Source: Clostridiaceae bacterium
GTDB lineage: Bacteria; Bacillota; Clostridia; Clostridiales; Clostridiaceae
Length of the DNA: 64,000 nt
Direction of reading: 5' to 3'
Assembly: GCA_902363375.1 (NCBI GenBank)
Contig: CABIZX010000003.1
Span: 188,097-252,096, forward strand
Shown: one piece after another, positions 36,188 to 44,861 of the stretch
How positions within the stretch are numbered: position 1 is the stretch's first letter
Layout: every line of letters starts with the position of its first letter
Notes under the pieces: generated by a model
Told to the model about the DNA's origin: nothing
What the model saw: the letters and a program-made list of their open reading frames with translations, nothing else
The model's database searches: none
Program-made: the position numbers and the translations under genes

Positions 36188-37360
36188 ATGTCATATGGTG
36201 AACAATCTTTAAAGATGCACAAAGAAAAGAAGGGGAAACTAGAGGTTATAAGTAAAATTCCTGTTAATACGAGAGAAGATTTATCTATAGCTTATACGCC
36301 TGGAGTTGCACAGCCTTGTGTTGAAATATCTAAGGATAAAGATAAGGTATATGATTATACAATCAAAGCTAATACTGTGGCTATAGTTTCTAATGGAACA
36401 GCAGTACTAGGCCTTGGAAATATAGGAGCAGAAGCTTCGATTCCAGTAATGGAAGGAAAGGCATTATTATTTAAAGAATTTGCTGGAGTGGATGCTTTCC
36501 CAATATGTATTGATAGTGAAGATCCAGAGGAGGTAATTAAAACTGTAAAATTAATATCTCCTGTATTTGGAGGGATAAATCTTGAAGATATAAAAGCTCC
36601 TGAGTGTTTTTACATAGAAGAAACTTTAAAGAGAGAATTAGACATTCCTGTATTTCATGATGACCAACATGGAACAGCAGTGGTTGTATTATCAGGACTA
36701 TATAATGCATTAAAGTTAACTAAGAAAAATATTAAAGATGTAAAAATTATAATAAATGGTGCAGGTTCTGCTGGAATTGCTATCTGTAAATTACTTTTAA
36801 AGGCTGGAGCAGAAAACATAATCATGTGTGATAAAAAGGGTGCAATTTATGATGGCGGTAACTGTTTATTTGAATCTCATGAGCAAATAGCAAAGATCAC
36901 TAATAAGAATAAAGAATCAGGTTCATTAAAGGAAGTTCTAGTAGGAGCTGATGTATTTATAGGGGTATCTGGCCCTAATATGATAAATGCAGAAGATGTA
37001 AAAACTATGAATTCAGATGCAATTATTTTTGCTATGGCTAACCCAACTCCTGAAATTATGCCAGATGAAGCTAAACTAGGAGGAGCTAGAGTAATTGCCA
37101 CAGGGCGTTCAGACTTTGCTAATCAAATAAATAATGTGCTAGTATTCCCAGGAATATTTAAGGGGGCTCTTACAGTTAGAGCAAGAGAAATAAATGATGA
37201 AATGAAGTTAGCAGCAGCAAGAGCTTTAGCAAACTTAATTCCAGAAGAAGAATTAAATGAAGAAAACATAATTCCAAATGCTCTAGATAAGAGAGTGGCT
37301 GATAAGGTGGCTCAGGAAGTTATGAGAATAGCTAAAGAAATGGGAGTATCAAAAATATAA
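36188..37360 (+). CDS. NAD(P)-dependent malic enzyme
   Basis: A 390-residue decarboxylating malate dehydrogenase of the short bacterial type. Seen are the active-site block AYTPGVAQPC, metal-binding LEDIKAPECFYIEE and PVFHDDQHGTAVV, and the Rossmann motif IINGAGSAGIAICKLL. It converts malate to pyruvate and CO2 with NAD(P) reduction. There is no phosphotransacetylase extension. GGGAGG precedes ATG 36188. Cofactor preference cannot be read with confidence. Confidence 0.93.
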   Translation: MSYGEQSLKMHKEKKGKLEVISKIPVNTREDLSIAYTPGVAQPCVEISKDKDKVYDYTIKANTVAIVSNGTAVLGLGNIGAEASIPVMEGKALLFKEFAGVDAFPICIDSEDPEEVIKTVKLISPVFGGINLEDIKAPECFYIEETLKRELDIPVFHDDQHGTAVVVLSGLYNALKLTKKNIKDVKIIINGAGSAGIAICKLLLKAGAENIIMCDKKGAIYDGGNCLFESHEQIAKITNKNKESGSLKEVLVGADVFIGVSGPNMINAEDVKTMNSDAIIFAMANPTPEIMPDEAKLGGARVIATGRSDFANQINNVLVFPGIFKGALTVRAREINDEMKLAAARALANLIPEEELNEENIIPNALDKRVADKVAQEVMRIAKEMGVSKI

Positions 37361-37716
37361 AAAGTTAAATTAAATTTAAATAATTATTTTATTATGAACC
37401 CTAGATAGAATATTCTGTCTAGGGTTTATATCTTATATATAGATTTTATGTATAATGATGGTATAATATATACGATATTACATAAAGTGAGCAGGGATTT
37501 AGTCATAGGGAGGGCTGATAGTACTAAATTAAAACTGAAGTTTTGCTTTATTATTAATGATGTAGTTTTATAAATATTTAATATGAGAAATCAATATGTG
37601 TATTTTAAAATAGCTAAATTTATAGCTACTAATTCTTAGCATAAAACAATTATAGAGGGCGTTTTATCTAATACTACATTAATAATAAAATTATTTACAA
37701 AACGGAGGATAATAAA
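37361..37716. other. Gap holding a terminator; no gene recognised
   Basis: A terminator hairpin lies at 37397-37426 (stem AACCCTAGAT..., weak T run). The remaining 290 bases to the next start are AT-rich and contain a lone AGGGAGGG near 37509 without a usable frame. Confidence 0.6.
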
Positions 37717-38715
37717 ATGAATGTAAGAGTAAAAGAGATAGCGTACTATCACCCTAAGAAGGTATATTCTAATGACTTCTTTATAAATCAATATGATGAA
37801 ATAGGAGTTGATATTAGAGGGCTACTTGAAGTAACAGGAAGAAACCAAAGATATGCTTCAGAAAATGAAAGTGAAACCTCATTAACTATGGCTATTGAAG
37901 CAGCTAAAAAAGTAATGGACAAGGCTAAGGTAGATGCAGAGGAGTTAAACTTAATTGTATATGTTTCCTGTACACCTGAATTTTTATCGCCTACTAATGC
38001 ATTAAAGATACATCATGCACTAAAGGGTGGAAAACACACTATGGTATATGATATCAACTGTAACTGTGTGGGAATGGTAGTTGCAATGGAGCAGGTTTGC
38101 AGAATGATGAAGAGTAATGCAAATGTGAAGCATGCTTTAGTTGTAGGTTCAGAGCAGTTGAAGAGATATGCAAGGGTTTCAGAGCCAATTACCTTTGCCA
38201 ACTTTGGAGAGTCTGCATGTGCTATATTACTTGAAAATGTTATGGATGGAGAATCAGATTTTATAGATAGTTCTTATTATACTGATAGTTCTTTAAATGA
38301 ATACATAATGTTTCCACCAAAAGGATTTTCACAGGTATTGCCTACGGATAAAAGCTTACCAAAGGATGAAAAGGTAATACAATGGCTTGACTTTGATACC
38401 GATGATGCCTTTGCAAGCTCTGTTGATTCAATTAATGAAATACTTACACGTAATAATTTAACCAAAAAAGATATTAAAAAGTATTGTCTTTCTCAATTTG
38501 CTAAGAAAAACATAGACCTTATAAGGGAAACTATGGACGAGCCAGAAGAAAAGTATCCTTTTGTAGGGGATGAATTTGGCTATACTGGAGCTACAAGTCC
38601 TTTTTTAGCCTTTGCTAAATGCATAGAGAATAATGAGATTAAAAGAGGCGATAATGTTATATTCTGGTCAGTAGGAGCAGGAGTTACTTGCTCATGCATA
38701 CTGATGAAATACTAA
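37717..38715 (+). CDS. Ketoacyl-ACP synthase III-like protein with altered active site
   Basis: A 332-residue thiolase-fold protein related to FabH. The nucleophile region DINCNCVGMV contains Cys117 where FabH has DxxAACxGF, so acyl transfer is possible. The other two catalytic residues seem changed: the HQAN motif is replaced by SQFAKK (Gln260 or Ser259 for His) and the GNTSAAS motif by GYTGATSP (Tyr289 for Asn). Decarboxylative condensation as in FabH is therefore doubtful; acyl transfer or another condensation (secondary metabolite) is likelier. ACGGAGGA precedes ATG 37717. It is a single-gene unit next to a repeat-rich region. Confidence 0.8.
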   Translation: MNVRVKEIAYYHPKKVYSNDFFINQYDEIGVDIRGLLEVTGRNQRYASENESETSLTMAIEAAKKVMDKAKVDAEELNLIVYVSCTPEFLSPTNALKIHHALKGGKHTMVYDINCNCVGMVVAMEQVCRMMKSNANVKHALVVGSEQLKRYARVSEPITFANFGESACAILLENVMDGESDFIDSSYYTDSSLNEYIMFPPKGFSQVLPTDKSLPKDEKVIQWLDFDTDDAFASSVDSINEILTRNNLTKKDIKKYCLSQFAKKNIDLIRETMDEPEEKYPFVGDEFGYTGATSPFLAFAKCIENNEIKRGDNVIFWSVGAGVTCSCILMKY

Positions 38716-38807
38716 GGAAAAAGAAAGATAAAGGCTTTGTAAGAATAAGCCAATATGAAGAGACATTTAAGAAGCACTTATATTATTATAGCTCAGCCGG
38801 TTTCGAA

Positions 38808-38925
38808 ATATTGATTTACTAAAGTATTTATTCAAGGTAAAGTCTACAACACAACAACTCGTATGCACTCAAACAAGTTGTGTTGCTTACGAGTTTACCA
38901 TTCATAAATACTAAGAGATCAATAT
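38808..38925. repeat. 118-bp palindromic element with possible pseudoknot
   Basis: Nested inverted repeats: ATATTGAT/ATCAATAT at the ends, AGTATTTAT (38823-38831)/ATAAATACT (38904-38912), GGTAAA (38836-38841)/TTTACC (38894-38899). Inside, CAACACAAC (38847-38855) pairs with GTTGTGTTG (38877-38885) and ACTCGTA (38857-38863) pairs with TACGAGT (38888-38894); the two crossing pairings are mutually exclusive or form a pseudoknot. Could be a small non-autonomous mobile element or a structured RNA. Confidence 0.65.
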
Positions 38926-38934
38926 TAATAGGAG

Positions 38935-38958
38935 GTTCTTCTAATAAATTAGAAGAAC
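38935..38958 (+). repeat. Short perfect hairpin
   Basis: GTTCTTCTAAT (38935-38945) pairs with ATTAGAAGAAC (38948-38958) with a 2-base gap. Confidence 0.6.
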
Positions 38959-38959
38959 T

Positions 38960-39000
38960 AAGTTCGAATAACTAAATCAAAGATTTAGTTATTCGAACTT
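38960..39000 (+). repeat. 19-bp perfect inverted repeat
   Basis: 38960-38978 and 38982-39000 are perfect complements with an AAA loop. No T run follows, so not a simple terminator. Confidence 0.75.
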
Positions 39001-39008
39001 ATCCAAAT

Positions 39009-39082
39009 GGCATTCGCTAACAATAATATTAAAGTGCATCTTAAATATTTTTAATAATATTAGTAATGATTTCGCGAAAGCC
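39009..39082 (-). repeat. GGCTTTCGC-type intergenic repeat, copy C
   Basis: On the minus strand this reads GGCTTTCGCGAAATCATT, then ACTAATATTATTAAAAATAT, TTAAGATGCACTTTAATATT, and closes with TTAGCGAATGCC, an imperfect inverted copy of its start. It matches copy A (39746) over most of its length, in opposite orientation, with hutD between them. Confidence 0.75.
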
Positions 39083-39084
39083 TT

Positions 39085-39702
39085 TTACATTGGAACTTTT
39101 GTAGTGATAGAAATAAGTTTACAAGGTTCTTGAGAAGTTATTTCTATATTAGAATTAGAGTTATCTAAATATTCATGTATAATAAGGGCATTCCATTTTG
39201 GTAAGTAAAGCTTTTCATCTTCTATGAGAAAATATAAATCACATTGCGAAGAAAAAAATATGTGACTAATGGATTTTGAAGATATATTTTCTTTATGGAG
39301 ATTTATCTTTAAAGGAGATATGCTGTCTGAGAATAGGACGTCCATTACGCCATCACATCCAGGGCCTAGCATCAAATTAAAGTCTATAACCTTTCCAAAA
39401 CTTTCTGTATTCAAGTCACCAGAAAATCCATGAACTTCAAAGGGATTTAAATGAATCAGAGGGCCTTTATTATGGCATAGGTCCATAGAGCCTTCTAAGG
39501 TTGTTATATATCTATAGATATTCGGCAAACTAGTAAAGGTAGAATGTTCTAAGTCTACAGTTGCAGAGCTGATTCTCCAGCTAAAGTTTAAAGCTTTATA
39601 ATTAGAATTCTCAGGATATATATAAATTTCATTAGTAGTGCCACCGCTCCAATTGGAGGTTTTAATTTTATCCTTAGTTATTATTTCTATTTTAGAATTC
39701 AT
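39085..39702 (-). CDS. HutD/Ves family cupin-like protein
   Basis: A 205-residue protein of the HutD family: the start KIEIITKDKIKTSNWSGGTTNEIYIYP and FSWRISSATVDLEHSTFTSLPNIYRYITTLEG are the family hallmarks, then GFSGD and a DFNLML strand. HutD accompanies histidine-utilisation genes in other bacteria, but here none are nearby; its biochemical role is unsettled (bicupin, possibly regulatory). GGGGTGAT lies before ATG at 39702. It is flanked on both sides by inverted copies of an intergenic repeat, so it may have moved as a unit. Confidence 0.85.
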   Translation of the reverse strand: MNSKIEIITKDKIKTSNWSGGTTNEIYIYPENSNYKALNFSWRISSATVDLEHSTFTSLPNIYRYITTLEGSMDLCHNKGPLIHLNPFEVHGFSGDLNTESFGKVIDFNLMLGPGCDGVMDVLFSDSISPLKINLHKENISSKSISHIFFSSQCDLYFLIEDEKLYLPKWNALIIHEYLDNSNSNIEITSQEPCKLISITTKVPM

Positions 39703-39745
39703 AACATCACCCCATAAATATTTTATCATGTATTCAATATAAAAA

Positions 39746-39838
39746 GGGCTTTCGCAAAACACATTACTAATATTATATAAAATATTTAAGCTGCACTTTA
39801 ATATTCCTTTATACTAGTTTATTTTGCAAAAGCCACCC
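39746..39838 (+). repeat. GGCTTTCGC-type intergenic repeat, copy A
   Basis: Starts GGGCTTTCGCAAAACA, continues ATTACTAATATTATATAAAA and TGCACTTTAATATT, and ends TTTTGCAAAAGCC, the inverted copy of its beginning (about 13 bp). Closely matches copies B (42501) and C (39009, inverted). Confidence 0.78.
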
Positions 39839-39855
39839 TAAAGATTAATACAAAA

Positions 39856-40344
39856 TTATAATATTATATTTAGAAGATCATTTTCTATTAGATCATTGTA
39901 TTTTCCGGCTCTATATTCCCCAACAAGAACCTTTCTAGCATCATTAGAGATTTTAGGAAGTTTTTCAACTAATTCCTTAGGCATTTCTACATAAGCGCCC
40001 TTAGGATCCATGTCTTCAGTGAAAGTAATTACTGCAGGAATATTTAGGCAACCTACAGCTTCTTCAAGAAATCCTTCAAAGCCAGTTCTAGGAAATAAAT
40101 GAACCTTTAAATTTGAATTTTCTTCGGCAAATCTTTGTACAAAAGGAATAGTTACAATACAATCTGGACAAAAACCTTCTGTGAATATTGCAGCGTGAAC
40201 AACTTTGTCTAATTTTTTTATCTTTTCTTTAGCATCACTAGAAAGTTCAGTGTTTGCATAAGTTTTATCTTGAATATCCCCATATTTACCATGTTGTTTT
40301 TTTACATACTCTTCAAAGCTTAAAGCTTTATTAAAATCTAACAT
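39856..40344 (-). CDS. Thioredoxin-family protein
   Basis: A 162-residue cytoplasmic protein with a thioredoxin fold: IFTEGFCPDCIVTIPFVQ gives the CPDC redox site at the start of the first long helix, and NIPAVITF carries the cis-Pro loop. It has an N-terminal extension of about 50 residues and no signal peptide or membrane segment. It belongs to the small thioredoxin-like proteins found widely in Clostridia; a disulfide-reducing role is likely but partners are unknown. GGAGGGTAAGAT precedes the start on the minus strand. Confidence 0.85.
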   Translation of the reverse strand: MLDFNKALSFEEYVKKQHGKYGDIQDKTYANTELSSDAKEKIKKLDKVVHAAIFTEGFCPDCIVTIPFVQRFAEENSNLKVHLFPRTGFEGFLEEAVGCLNIPAVITFTEDMDPKGAYVEMPKELVEKLPKISNDARKVLVGEYRAGKYNDLIENDLLNIIL

Positions 40345-40421
40345 GTTATCTTACCCTCCAATTACATCTAATTAAATTTATTCTTTATCAATTAGAATAT
40401 ATTATATTTTTAATATAGTGC

Positions 40422-40559
40422 GTTATGTTAGTAAAGTATCACCAATACTTTATAGACATAATAATATGTTATGTTAATAAAGTGTTATCAATACTTTATA
40501 GACATAATAGTATGTTATGTTAATAAAGTATTATCAATACTTTATAGACATAGCTTGTT
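40422..40559 (+). repeat. Three tandem 46-bp repeats, each a hairpin
   Basis: Units start at 40422, 40468 and 40514, each beginning GTTATGTTARTAAAGT and containing AAAGTATT...AATACTTTATAGACATA, which folds as a stem-loop. Copies 2 and 3 are nearly identical; copy 1 has a few changes. They lie between the divergent thioredoxin gene and pepT, so they could bind a regulator in tandem. Confidence 0.85.
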
Positions 40560-40713
40560 CATGATTATTATAACAAATAAAAATGATAAATAGTAGATAT
40601 ATATAATTTATTAACTTCAACTTGTAAAAAAATTAGAGCTTTATATACTATGGATATAGGGCCAAATAAGGAGTATAATATATTTATACAATATTAGAGA
40701 AGGCGGCGATATT

Positions 40714-41931
40714 ATGTCAAAAGTTATAGAAAGATTCTTAGGATATGCGAAGTATGACACACAATCAAGTACTTCTACAGGCACAACTCCAAGTACAGAT
40801 AAACAAAGAGAGTTAGGAAAAGCTCTGTTTGAAGAATTAAAAAAAATAGGTATGAGTGATGTTACTATTGATGAAAACAATTACGTAATGGCTACATTAC
40901 CTGCTAATACAGATAAAAAAGTACCGACAATAGGATTTATATCTCACATGGATACTGCTCCAGATTATTCAGGTAAAGATGTTAAACCTCAAATGATAGA
41001 TTATAAAGGTGGAGATATTAAATTAAATGAAAATACAGTTTTATCTCCAGTAGATTTTCCAGAGCTTAATGATTATATAGGAAAAACTCTGATTACTACA
41101 GATGGAACTACTTTATTAGGAGCAGATGATAAAGCTGGTATATCAGAAATTGTTACTGCTATGGAATACTTAATCGCAAATCCAGATATAAAACATGGTG
41201 CAATTAAAGTTGGATTCACTCCAGACGAAGAAATTGGAGAAGGTGCTGATCACTTTGATGTAGAAAAGTTTGATGCAGACTTTGCTTACACAGTAGATGG
41301 TGGAGCAGTTGGTGAAATCGAATATGAAAACTTCAATGCTGCTGGTGTTGAGATTGTTATAAATGGAAGAAATGTTCATCCAGGAAGTGCTAAGAATAAA
41401 ATGGTGAACACTCAACAAATAGCTATGGAATTAAACGGATTACTACCTGTTAATGAAAGACCAGAATACACAGAAGGATATGAAGGTTTCTTCATGCTTT
41501 GTGATATGGTGGGAACTGTAGAGAAAACAACTATCTCTTATATCATAAGAGATTTCTTCAGAGATACTTTTGAAGAAAAGAAAGTTTTAATAAATGATAT
41601 AGTAGAACTACTTAACAAAAAATATGGTAAAGGTACTGTAGAAATTACAGTAGAAGACCAATACTATAACATGAAAGAAAAGGTTGAACCAGTAATGCAT
41701 GTGGTGGACACTGCTGTTGAAGCTATGAAAGCTCTTGATATCGAGCCAATCATAGTTCCAATCAGAGGAGGTACAGATGGAGCAAGATTATCTTTCATGG
41801 GACTTCCAACACCAAACATATTTACAGGTGGACACAACTTCCACGGAAAATTTGAGTTTATTCCTATAGAATCTATGGAAAAAGCAGTAGAAACTATAGT
41901 TAAAATAATAACTCTTTATGCAGAAAAATAA
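40714..41931 (+). CDS. pepT: Peptidase T (tripeptide aminopeptidase)
   Basis: A 405-residue M20-family metallopeptidase that removes N-terminal residues from tripeptides in the cytoplasm. Zinc-site motifs are in order: [57 protein letters not shown], and the final [27 protein letters not shown]. The full length matches PepT. AAGGCGGCG precedes ATG 40714. Codons are of the well-expressed type. Transcription ends at a good hairpin. Confidence 0.95.
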   Translation: MSKVIERFLGYAKYDTQSSTSTGTTPSTDKQRELGKALFEELKKIGMSDVTIDENNYVMATLPANTDKKVPTIGFISHMDTAPDYSGKDVKPQMIDYKGGDIKLNENTVLSPVDFPELNDYIGKTLITTDGTTLLGADDKAGISEIVTAMEYLIANPDIKHGAIKVGFTPDEEIGEGADHFDVEKFDADFAYTVDGGAVGEIEYENFNAAGVEIVINGRNVHPGSAKNKMVNTQQIAMELNGLLPVNERPEYTEGYEGFFMLCDMVGTVEKTTISYIIRDFFRDTFEEKKVLINDIVELLNKKYGKGTVEITVEDQYYNMKEKVEPVMHVVDTAVEAMKALDIEPIIVPIRGGTDGARLSFMGLPTPNIFTGGHNFHGKFEFIPIESMEKAVETIVKIITLYAEK

Positions 41932-41967
41932 TCAAAATCTTTAAATAAGATTTGATTCAGATTATTA

Positions 41968-42011
41968 ACCGTCTTCTAGGATGTTTTCATTGTTAGAAGG
42001 CGGTATTTTTT
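41968..42011 (+). terminator. Terminator of pepT
   Basis: ACCGTCTTCTA (41968-41978) pairs with TAGAAGGCGGT (41994-42004), one G-U, then TTTTTT. Confidence 0.85.
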
Positions 42012-42179
42012 ATAGTAAAGATTTATTGTACATAAATTTTGAGAATATATTCTTAGCTAAGGAGAAAGTTATAATTTAATATTTATAAAAATAAAAAATT
42101 CTACAAAATGTAGCTTATATATACATAAAAAGAGCTTCCTTAATACACACTATAGTAAAGTGATTGAGGAGGTTATACT

Positions 42180-42491
42180 ATGAGTAATGATAATGATAAA
42201 TCAAGACCAATATATCCACCAGATGACCATAACTATTTTGGTGATTTTAGAAGCATGATTCCTATGGCAGATACAGTTTGGGAGAATGTAAGAGAAGCAG
42301 AGATTGAAGCTGCAAAAGCAAGAAATAATAAATCTTATAACATGGAGGCTAGTGAAGAAATCACTTTTGATGATTTAAATGATAATCTAAGAAGTGAAAG
42401 TGAGGTTGACTTTGACTCTATTATAGATGATGTGGATATGAGTGATCATGGTAATGATTACGGAGATTACGCTAAGAAAAAAATGTTTTAA
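42180..42491 (+). CDS. Acidic protein of unknown function
   Basis: A 103-residue hydrophilic, strongly acidic protein (MSNDNDKSRPIYPPDDHNYF at the start; a C-terminal half full of Asp/Glu/Ser). It has no membrane segment, cysteine or recognisable motif. TTGAGGAGGTTATACT gives a strong ribosome site, which supports it as a real gene. It stands alone between pepT and an intergenic repeat. I do not recognise a family. Confidence 0.72.
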   Translation: MSNDNDKSRPIYPPDDHNYFGDFRSMIPMADTVWENVREAEIEAAKARNNKSYNMEASEEITFDDLNDNLRSESEVDFDSIIDDVDMSDHGNDYGDYAKKKMF

Positions 42492-42500
42492 TAATTAATT

Positions 42501-42637
42501 AGGGGCTTTTGCAAAATATAGTACTAATCTTATATAAAATATGGAAGATGCACTTTAATATTCTAAAATGGCTGGGGGCTAATAATATAAGTGTTATTCG
42601 ATATTTATTTAGATTAATTTATTTCGCAAAAGCCCCT
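42501..42637 (+). repeat. GGCTTTCGC-type intergenic repeat, copy B (longest)
   Basis: A 137-bp element with 17-bp terminal inverted repeats: AGGGGCTTTTGCAAAAT (42501-42517) and ATTTCGCAAAAGCCCCT (42621-42637), one mismatch. The left half (TACTAATCTTATATAAAATA...TGCACTTTAATATT) matches copies A and C; it carries an extra insert of about 45 bases. Confidence 0.8.
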
Positions 42638-42680
42638 AAGTTTGATTTAGGAATAATCTTAAAAAATTTATTTGTATAGA

Positions 42681-42715
42681 GAACTACTGAACCCAAAAGG
42701 TTTTAGTAGTTTTTT
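42681..42715 (+). terminator. Terminator-like hairpin before htrA
   Basis: AACTACTGAACC pairs with GGTTTTAGTAGTT, followed by TTTTT. The 240 bases between copy B and the htrA start hold no gene. Confidence 0.7.
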
Positions 42716-42873
42716 AGAATATAGAGTTTAAATACATAGAATTTTTAGAGTATAATTAACCAATTAAGAATTCTTTCATATTTTAGTCACTAAACTGACA
42801 CATAAGTGTTGATAATAATAAATATAGAGATAAGAAATTAATAAATCAACTTTTATAAGGGGGAAGATTTAAT

Positions 42874-44223
42874 ATGGATAAAAACGAATTAAATAATGGT
42901 GAGGTTAGTAAAGATATGAATTCAAATGAGAATAATGGTATTAATGAAAGTAATTATAACGGTATAAATAATGAGAGTAATAATACCAGTGAAAATTTAA
43001 ACTATACTGTAGTTCAAGATGTAGAATATGAGGCACATGATAGCATTAATTCAAATACAATTAATGATTCATCATTGCAAGATGAACTAGGCAAGGATAA
43101 GAAAAAGAAGAAAAAAGATAAAGCAAATAAGGATAAGGGTTCAGCAAAAACTTATATAGCTATAGCTTTAGTATGTTCTATATTAGGAGGAGCAATCGGT
43201 ACAGGTGTTACTTATGGAGCTATGAGAAACACTATACAATCAGCGATTAAAGATGCTCAATCCAAAACAACTACTAACAACAGTTCTGCAACTAGCCTTA
43301 ATTCAATAGGCAGTATGAGTATCCCAGAAATAGTGTCAAAGGTTTCACCAGCTGTAGTAGGAGTATCAACTAAATCAGTATCAACTAACGTATTTGGATT
43401 TGGTATGAGTGAGCAAGAAGGAATTGGTTCAGGATTCATATTCTCAGAAGATGGATATGTACTTACCAATTATCACGTAGTTAAAAATGCTAGCCAAGTA
43501 AAAGTTATCTTTAGTACAGGCCAAGAAGTAAGTGCTAAAGTTGTGAACTATCAAGAAGATGCAGATTTAGCAGTTGTTAAAATTACTGATGATGTTAAAA
43601 TGCCAGGAGTAGTAGAACTAGGTGACTCTGATAGTCTTCAAGCTGGAGAACAAGTTATAGCAATAGGAAACCCACTTGGAAAAGAATATTTAGGTTCTGT
43701 AACTACAGGTATTATTAGTGCTGTTAATAGAGGAGTAGCTTTAAGTAAAGATGGAGAAAAAATGAACCTAATCCAAACTGATACTGCAATAAATCCAGGT
43801 AACAGTGGTGGTCCATTAATAAATGCACAAGGTCAAGTAGTAGGTATAAATACAGCTAAGATAGATGCCAGTGGTGTAGAAGGAATAGGATTTGCGATTC
43901 CAATTAATGATGCTACTGAAAAATTAGATACTCTAGTAAAACAAAAAATAAAGTTTGGTATAGGAGTTAGAGATATAACAGAAGAGTTATCAAAACAATT
44001 TAATCTACCAGTAGGTGTATATATTCAAACAGTAGAAGATTTTAGTATGGCTCAAAAGGGAGGATTACAGCCTGGAGATGTAATTACTAAAATTGGTAGT
44101 AAAACTATCAAAACCGTTGAAGAATTAAACAAGGAAAAAGAATCCTTTAAAGAAGGAGATAATATACAAATAGATTTCGTAAGAAATGGTCAAAAAATGC
44201 AAGCTACTTTAAAAGTAGAGTAA
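42874..44223 (+). CDS. HtrA/DegP-like membrane-anchored serine protease
   Basis: A 449-residue protein. An Asn/Glu/Ser-rich cytoplasmic part of about 90 residues ends in a Lys-rich block (KDKKKKKKDKANKDKGSAK), then one membrane helix (about 92-114), a trypsin-like protease domain with catalytic His (LTNYHVV), Asp (DADLAVVKI) and Ser (INPGNSGGPLI), and a C-terminal PDZ domain (GVRDITEELS ... GLQPGDVITKI). It acts outside the membrane on misfolded proteins. AAGGGGGAAG precedes ATG 42874. The long low-complexity N-terminus is larger than in B. subtilis HtrA. Confidence 0.93.
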   Translation: MDKNELNNGEVSKDMNSNENNGINESNYNGINNESNNTSENLNYTVVQDVEYEAHDSINSNTINDSSLQDELGKDKKKKKKDKANKDKGSAKTYIAIALVCSILGGAIGTGVTYGAMRNTIQSAIKDAQSKTTTNNSSATSLNSIGSMSIPEIVSKVSPAVVGVSTKSVSTNVFGFGMSEQEGIGSGFIFSEDGYVLTNYHVVKNASQVKVIFSTGQEVSAKVVNYQEDADLAVVKITDDVKMPGVVELGDSDSLQAGEQVIAIGNPLGKEYLGSVTTGIISAVNRGVALSKDGEKMNLIQTDTAINPGNSGGPLINAQGQVVGINTAKIDASGVEGIGFAIPINDATEKLDTLVKQKIKFGIGVRDITEELSKQFNLPVGVYIQTVEDFSMAQKGGLQPGDVITKIGSKTIKTVEELNKEKESFKEGDNIQIDFVRNGQKMQATLKVE

Positions 44224-44284
44224 TGAAGCTATAAAGTTAATAATATAATTATCCCCTAATTATAATATTATAAATTTATCAAAG

Positions 44285-44320
44285 AGCAAACCTAGTAAAT
44301 TCAATGGGTTTGCTTTTCCT
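44285..44320 (+). terminator. Terminator of htrA
   Basis: AGCAAACC (44285-44292) pairs with GGTTTGCT (44307-44314), then TTT. Confidence 0.65.
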
Positions 44321-44364
44321 ATGGGATGAATCGTCATAAATTCATAATAAAATATTAGAAGATT

Positions 44365-44394
44365 AAAAAGAATCCTTTGTAGGGTTCTTTTTTT
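44365..44394 (+). terminator. Second terminator before holin-like gene
   Basis: AAAAAGAATCC (44365-44375) pairs with GGGTTCTTTTT (44382-44392), 6-base loop, in a T run. Confidence 0.75.
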
Positions 44395-44437
44395 ATGCAG
44401 TTCAAAATAATATTTTAAAATAAGGGAGGTGTAAAAC

Positions 44438-44689
44438 ATGGAATTTATTAATTACATCACAGAAAATGCTTTAATATTAATACCAGTACTTTATATCATA
44501 GGAATGATATTAAAAGATACTGAAAGAATAAAAAATAAATATATACCTATAATTTTACTTCCTATAGGTATTGCTTTAAGTATAGGAACCATGGGAGGAT
44601 TTAGTGTAGATAGTATTATACAAGGAGTATTAGTAACGGGAGCTGCAGTATATAGTAATCAATTAATTAAGCAAATGTCAAAGGAGTAG
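44438..44689 (+). CDS. Phage holin family protein
   Basis: An 83-residue membrane protein with two or three helices, starting MEFINYITENALILIPVLYIIGMILK and ending SIIQGVLVTGAAVYSNQLIKQ. This is the pattern of the small Firmicutes holins found beside N-acetylmuramoyl-L-alanine amidases in prophages. No lysin, tail or other phage gene is near; it has its own ribosome site (AAGGGAGGTG) and terminator. It may be a phage remnant or a domesticated holin used in protein release or lysis. Confidence 0.82.
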   Translation: MEFINYITENALILIPVLYIIGMILKDTERIKNKYIPIILLPIGIALSIGTMGGFSVDSIIQGVLVTGAAVYSNQLIKQMSKE

Positions 44690-44696
44690 TTTACAA

Positions 44697-44722
44697 AGTG
44701 GAAGAAATTCCACTCTTTTTTT
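44697..44722 (+). terminator. Terminator of holin-like gene
   Basis: AGTGGAA, GAAA tetraloop, TTCCACT, then CTTTTTTT. Confidence 0.88.
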
Positions 44723-44861
44723 CTTCATTCATAAGTTATTTTTACTCCTTTAAGCAACAGTTATAACAAGTATTTTATCATGCTATTACAATATATTACT
44801 TAATTGGGTTGAAATATATACAAATCTATTAGATCAAGGTACAATAAATACGGGGGGAGAT

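Noticed and set aside
40422..40559. CRISPR array
   Set aside because: The three 46-bp units are contiguous, with no spacers and no cas genes nearby.
44438..44689. Prophage
   Set aside because: Only one holin-like gene; no integrase, capsid, tail or lysin gene in the window.
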